8,878 nt of DNA, from contig DAOVUR010000064.1 in the NCBI GenBank assembly GCA_030632465.1, forward strand, positions 1 through 8,878, written 5' to 3'. The number at the start of each line of letters is the position of its first letter. Positions within the stretch are counted from its first letter, which is position 1. Origin of the DNA: a bacterium. GTDB taxonomy: Bacteria; Verrucomicrobiota; Kiritimatiellia; UBA8416; CAMZLY01. The notes under the pieces were generated by a model. The model was not told where the DNA came from. It did no database searches and saw only the letters and a program-made list of their open reading frames with translations. Shown here in pieces: positions 5,303 through 8,878 of this stretch. The position numbers and the translations under genes were made by a program.

Positions 5303-7232
5303 TGCTAGATAACCCTGTCTTGTCCTGCCATTTATTCATGAGCTCTTCAGCCACGGCAATATCACTCACAACCCGCGGCGTAACAAAGATTAGCAGATCG
5401 GTAGTTTTGTTTACTACAGCCTTCTGCCTAAAGAAAAATCCTATTACAGGAATCGATCCAAGTAGCGGAACTTTTCTAACAACCTCTGCCTTATCTTGTC
5501 TAGTAAGACCAGCAATAATAATCGTCTTACCATCAGGTACTGTCACCGTAGTTTTAACCTCACGGCGGGCAATGGTAGGAGTAAGTTGCATCTCAGGATC
5601 AGTATTCTTCGACTCTATAATTGCCTCAATAAGCGGATTAAGCTCCATGCGAACCAATCCACCAGGAATAACATGCGGAGTCAGAACTAATTTTATGCCA
5701 ACCTCGATACGTTCTATATTCTGAATAACATCGCGACTTGCCCCTGTACCTCCCTGGATCGTCGAGGTTAATATCGGAATCTCATCAACAATACGTACAC
5801 TGGCTTCGCTATTGTTCTGCGCCTCAAGTGCGGTCTCAGATAGAATTTTCATACGGCTATCTGTTTTGATAGCCTCTATATTAATAACGCCCGGATAGTC
5901 TGCTACCAGATTTCCGCCAGCATCATAATGACTACCATGTGCAGCTGCAATAGATATACCGTTCGGGAAAAGACCTTCCTGGACACTATTAAGAAGCCCG
6001 CCAGCCTGAAAAAGGCTTGCGCCCTGCACTACTGTCTCACCAAGAGCCGAAGGCATATTAAGTGCCGCAAGTTCAACACCCAAATTTAAATTATCATCAA
6101 CGGTAACTTCAGCAATTACCACCTCGATATGAACCTGCTCGCGCGGTATATCCAACTGGTTAATCAGATCAGTGACAACCCTAAGATCGCCGGGTGAAGC
6201 ATCTACTAGTAGTGCATTATTCCCAATGTTAGATTCAATAGCAATACTGCGCTTCTTACCAGTTGCCGAACCTTTTCCAGCAGACTTATCAAGGAGCGCA
6301 TTGATACTTTTGGCGGCCTCATCAGATGAAATATACTTCAAAAATATTGCATTTAACCGTCCGGTTCCGGCAGGCACATCAACATCCATCTTGGAGATGA
6401 TATCCTTCATGAACTTAACCTGTGATTCAGGCCCTATAAGAATAAGCTTATTTGAATCTGGCGATGCCACAACGTATGCTTGCCGCGAGCCAACCTGACT
6501 TCTGCCAGTTGATGGTAAGCGATTCTTTAATTTATCTGCGCGGCTCTCGCTCTCAGCTAATGCATCATTGAGCTGACGCGCAAGATCAACAGCTGATGTA
6601 AACTTTAAGATCACAATCTCAGTGCTACGCGCTAACCCAGGACGATCAATCTCTGCTATTATCTTTTCTATACGCCTAATGCTTGTTGCTGTGTCTGTGA
6701 TGATCAGGTGATTTGTCTCTTCTATAATAGCAACACTACCAGACTTATTACCGCCCATCTTTGTTTCTAACAGCTTACGTACCGATTCAGCGGCAATATT
6801 ATCTAGATGAATAATCTTTGTCACAATACCATTTTTAGGTGTCTCCTCATCACTAGCTATTATAGGAGTAGAAACCGTATTACCACGTGGTAATGCTACA
6901 ACACGGTACAGATCATCTTCCTGGACCACCGAACAGCCAGCTGACTCGAGAATACTCACAAAGAGCGAATAGACCTCTTCACGTTTAACCTGCGGAGATA
7001 CAACAGTAATTTTACCTTTTATATCATCCGAGATAACAAATCTCTTACCAGTAATATCCCCCACCATACGGACAAATGTAGCAATATCAACTTTGTCGAA
7101 ACTAAAATCCATAGTCTCCTGCTTATCAGTTGCGCCCAAGCAGAGTAGAGACGAACAGATAATTAGCATGCAGAATATACGCATGGCCATAATACGAAGA
7201 GGACTATTTAATATTTTAGATCTATTTATCAT
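5274..7232 (-). CDS. gspD: Type II secretion system outer-membrane secretin GspD
   Basis: 652 residues, usual for GspD. It forms the multimeric outer-membrane channel through which folded proteins leave the periplasm. A hydrophobic signal segment (about 18-33, IFCMLIICSSLLCLGA) ends with a plausible signal peptidase I site after LGA. Domains in order: N0 (about 41-112, starting MDFSFDKVDI), N1 (135-198), N2 (204-287), N3 (292-363), then the secretin barrel (364-622) with the signature VPLLGSIPVIGFFF (588-601) and the closing strand LLIFVTPRVV. A Glu/Gln-rich tail of about 30 residues follows, where an S-domain for a pilotin can lie in this family. Signal length and the Met15/Met17 codons leave the start uncertain; none of the three ATGs has a clear Shine-Dalgarno site. 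The gene begins 21 bp after lpxA and overlaps gspE, so it is likely co-transcribed with both. Unlike many operons, no gspC precedes it. Confidence 0.93.
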   Translation of the reverse strand: MINRSKILNSPLRIMAMRIFCMLIICSSLLCLGATDKQETMDFSFDKVDIATFVRMVGDITGKRFVISDDIKGKITVVSPQVKREEVYSLFVSILESAGCSVVQEDDLYRVVALPRGNTVSTPIIASDEETPKNGIVTKIIHLDNIAAESVRKLLETKMGGNKSGSVAIIEETNHLIITDTATSIRRIEKIIAEIDRPGLARSTEIVILKFTSAVDLARQLNDALAESESRADKLKNRLPSTGRSQVGSRQAYVVASPDSNKLILIGPESQVKFMKDIISKMDVDVPAGTGRLNAIFLKYISSDEAAKSINALLDKSAGKGSATGKKRSIAIESNIGNNALLVDASPGDLRVVTDLINQLDIPREQVHIEVVIAEVTVDDNLNLGVELAALNMPSALGETVVQGASLFQAGGLLNSVQEGLFPNGISIAAAHGSHYDAGGNLVADYPGVINIEAIKTDSRMKILSETALEAQNNSEASVRIVDEIPILTSTIQGGTGASRDVIQNIERIEVGIKLVLTPHVIPGGLVRMELNPLIEAIIESKNTDPEMQLTPTIARREVKTTVTVPDGKTIIIAGLTRQDKAEVVRKVPLLGSIPVIGFFFRQKAVVNKTTDLLIFVTPRVVSDIAVAEELMNKWQDKTGLSSNEKEQQTDE

Positions 7233-7253
7233 ATTTTAAAATCACGTATCTAT

Positions 7254-8030
7254 CTACTTACAGATACCACGTTCACTAGCACGTACAAACTCAACTAGAT
7301 GATCCAATTCAGGGTTTTTATCCAGTTCGAGATCAATCTTCTCTAGCGCCTGCGTAGTTGACAAACCATCACTAATAATAAATTTAAGTGCCTGCTTAAG
7401 AACCTTTCTTACTTCAGGTGTCACCCCGCGACGCTTAAGCCCTATACTGTTAAGCCCCTTTATTTCAGGATCAGGATGACCAACAACCATCATATATGGC
7501 GGGCAGTCTTGAGATATCCTGCTCATTCCACCAACCATGCACATTGTTCCAATACGCACAAACTGATGAACCCCACATAAACCAGCAATTACAACAGCAT
7601 CCTCAATCACTACATGACCAGCAAGGTGAGTACTATTAGAAATAATAACACCATTGCCAACTTGACAAGCATGAGCAACGTGCGAATAGGCCATAATATG
7701 ACAATTCTCGCCAACACGCGTATATTCGCCATCCTCAGTACCGGAATTAACAGTTACATATTCGCGCAACGTTGTTCCTGCACCAACTTCAACAAAAGTT
7801 TTTCCGCCCTTAAACTTTAAATCTTGTGTCTGCGTACCAATAGAGGCAAAAGGAAAGATATTACATTTCTCACCAATAGTTGTATGACCATCAAGAACAA
7901 CATGCGACATTAGTCGCGAGCCAGCCTTGATTGTCACATCAGGACCGACAACACAAAACGGTCCGACTTCAACATCATCACCAAGTTGCGCCTTACTATC
8001 TACAACAGCACTGCTATGAATTAATGTCAT
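7254..8030 (-). CDS. lpxA: UDP-N-acetylglucosamine acyltransferase LpxA
   Basis: 258 residues (E. coli LpxA has 262). It catalyses the first step of lipid A synthesis, moving a 3-hydroxyacyl chain from ACP to the 3-OH of UDP-GlcNAc in the cytoplasm. The N-terminal two thirds is a left-handed beta-helix of hexapeptide repeats (for example IGEKCN, VGAGTT, VGNGVI), followed by a helical C-terminal domain with GLKRRG (197-202) and the family-typical end. His120 in SHVAHACQVGN aligns with the catalytic His125 of E. coli; His139 and His155 align with His144 and His160. The residue after the catalytic His is Ala121 where E. coli has Asp126. Gly168 aligns with Gly173, the residue that sets acyl length, and a Gly there is compatible with a long chain. 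The ATG overlaps the fabZ stop (ATGA, 8027-8030), with AAGG about 9 bases upstream inside fabZ, so the two are translationally coupled. Confidence 0.95.
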   Translation of the reverse strand: MTLIHSSAVVDSKAQLGDDVEVGPFCVVGPDVTIKAGSRLMSHVVLDGHTTIGEKCNIFPFASIGTQTQDLKFKGGKTFVEVGAGTTLREYVTVNSGTEDGEYTRVGENCHIMAYSHVAHACQVGNGVIISNSTHLAGHVVIEDAVVIAGLCGVHQFVRIGTMCMVGGMSRISQDCPPYMMVVGHPDPEIKGLNSIGLKRRGVTPEVRKVLKQALKFIISDGLSTTQALEKIDLELDKNPELDHLVEFVRASERGICK

Positions 8031-8482
8031 ACTTCAGCCTTCTGATCAGTCATCATACACATCAACTCAGCTTGTGACGCCACTTTTCCATCAACAAAGA
8101 TTTTACCTTCCATCTTAACTGAGCGTGAACGCAGTTTAAGGATCTTTACTTCAATTCTCAATTGATCACCTGGTGTTACAGGCTTACGAAACTTCGCTTT
8201 GTCAATTCCCATAAAGAATGGAATCTGTCCATCTGTGCCTGCAACCTGATTCATTAGCAAGCCACCAACCTGCGCCATAGCTTCCAACTGTAGCACGCCC
8301 GGCATAATTGGCATGCCAGGAAAATGCCCTTGAAAAAATGGCTCATTAATAGTCACATTTTTTATAGCAACAATAGACTGCTGCTCCACATCACATTCCA
8401 ACACACGATCAACCAATAAGAATGGGTACCGATGTGGAAGCGACTTCATTATCTCTGTAATATCCTGCTCTACTAACGACAT
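8027..8482 (-). CDS. fabZ: 3-hydroxyacyl-[ACP] dehydratase FabZ
   Basis: 151 residues, the usual length, with a single hot-dog fold. FabZ dehydrates (3R)-3-hydroxyacyl-ACP to the trans-2-enoyl form during fatty acid elongation. The opening PHRYPFLLVDRV (16-27) is diagnostic, and the active site shows His53 in GHFPGMPIMPG and Glu67 in LQLEAMAQ, matching His54 and Glu68 of E. coli. It overlaps lpxA by 4 bp; the two enzymes compete for the same hydroxyacyl-ACP pool, which explains the common fabZ-lpxA pairing. AGAGGA lies about 10 bases before the ATG. It is a free-standing FabZ, not the LpxC-FabZ fusion found in some groups. The 74-bp gap to the upstream OmpA-type gene could hold a promoter, but none is clear. 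Confidence 0.96.
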   Translation of the reverse strand: MSLVEQDITEIMKSLPHRYPFLLVDRVLECDVEQQSIVAIKNVTINEPFFQGHFPGMPIMPGVLQLEAMAQVGGLLMNQVAGTDGQIPFFMGIDKAKFRKPVTPGDQLRIEVKILKLRSRSVKMEGKIFVDGKVASQAELMCMMTDQKAEV

Positions 8483-8534
8483 AACTCTATATTCCTCTTA
8501 TCTTTTATTATTTTCAGTTTTATAAAAATTATTT

Positions 8535-8549
8535 TAAGCTAACAGCTTA
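8535..8549. terminator. Weak hairpin after the OmpA-type gene, possible terminator
   Basis: TAAGCT and AGCTTA form a perfect 6-bp stem with a 3-base loop, starting 7 bp past the OmpA-type stop on the minus strand. The following minus-strand bases are AAATAATTTTTAT, so a T5 run comes only after about six bases. With only two GC pairs this is at best an inefficient terminator. Confidence 0.3.
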
Positions 8550-8556
8550 TATCACT

Positions 8557-8878
8557 CTATCGGTCAAGACCACTGATATAAACCTCAACCCTACGGTTAA
8601 CTGGATTTCCGCGTCTAGGATCATTTGGCTCTTCAGGACGACTAAATCCGTAACCATGTGCTTCAAGGCGGCTCTTGTTAATTCCACCCTTCTTAGCAAT
8701 ATGGTTCAATACAGATTCTGCACGACGCTGCGAAAGTTCATGATTATATTTCTTATTAGACTTTGCTGTACGATCAGTATGTCCCTCGATTCTAGCTTCT
8801 GCTGTCGGATTACGCTGTAGCTCTTTGATCACTAAAGAGATATCGCGGTCATATACACTCTTAATATCTGTCTTATTA
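8557..8878 (-). CDS. OmpA/Pal-family C-terminal peptidoglycan-binding domain protein (5' end beyond window)
   Basis: The frame is open to the right edge, so only the last 106 full codons are seen; a GTG at 8830-8832 lies inside the domain and is not the true start. Upstream residues NKTDIKSVYDRDISLVIKEL match the start of an OmpA domain. The core shows EGHTDRT and, about 18 residues later, LSQRRAESV, the D...R pair that binds diaminopimelate in peptidoglycan, then GYGFSRP and the closing NRRVEVYI. The domain anchors an outer-membrane protein or lipoprotein to the cell wall. Whether this is Pal, an OmpA-type porin or another envelope protein cannot be told without the N-terminus. It lies 74 bp upstream of fabZ in the same direction and may be in the same operon. 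Confidence 0.88.
   Translation of the reverse strand, partial: NKTDIKSVYDRDISLVIKELQRNPTAEARIEGHTDRTAKSNKKYNHELSQRRAESVLNHIAKKGGINKSRLEAHGYGFSRPEEPNDPRRGNPVNRRVEVYISGLDR

Noticed and set aside
7140..7190. Lipobox making GspD a lipoprotein (Cys at residues 21, 26, 31)
   Set aside because: None of the cysteines is preceded by a normal lipobox, and LGA followed by polar residues fits signal peptidase I better.
8557..8832. Complete 91-aa protein starting at an internal GTG
   Set aside because: The frame continues upstream to the window edge with residues that match the start of an OmpA domain, so the gene is longer and truncated by the window.

Overview
The window comes from a diderm bacterium with lipid A and a type II secretion system. 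DNA is moderately AT-rich and all recognisable genes lie on the minus strand. Three things together suggest a member of the PVC group such as Lentisphaerota or Kiritimatiellota: a histone H1-like lysine/alanine-rich protein, a DUF4832-like TIM-barrel protein, and intergenic heptad and palindromic repeats. This assignment is an inference from gene content only; no rRNA or other marker is present.

Layout in transcription order (right to left): a partial OmpA/Pal-type peptidoglycan-binding protein cut by the right edge (8557-8878); fabZ (8027-8482); lpxA (7254-8030, ATGA overlap with fabZ); gspD secretin (5274-7232); gspE ATPase (3722-5302, 29-bp overlap with gspD); a 94-bp gap holding a degenerate heptad repeat; gspF (2446-3627); a 251-bp intergenic stretch dominated by an inverted-repeat-bounded, heavily palindromic element (2279-2450) that supplies the gspF stop codon; a 468-aa putative glycoside-hydrolase-like protein (788-2194); a 244-bp intergenic stretch; and the 5' part of a histone H1-like gene (1-543) that runs off the left edge.

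Functionally, the right two thirds is an envelope-building block. FabZ and LpxA both draw on (3R)-3-hydroxyacyl-ACP, one for fatty acid elongation and the other for the first step of lipid A synthesis. GspD, GspE and GspF are the outer-membrane channel, motor ATPase and inner-membrane platform of a type II secretion system. The pseudopilin gene that commonly follows gspF is not here, so the rest of that machine must be encoded elsewhere. The left third is unrelated: a possible carbohydrate-active enzyme and a chromatin-like DNA-binding protein.

The most unusual items are the H1-like gene, built almost wholly from Ala, Lys, Pro and Val with a perfect internal DNA duplication, and the palindromic element after gspF. 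I found no clear defence system, mobile-element transposase, CRISPR array or RNA gene, and no convincing evidence of a wholly new multi-gene system.
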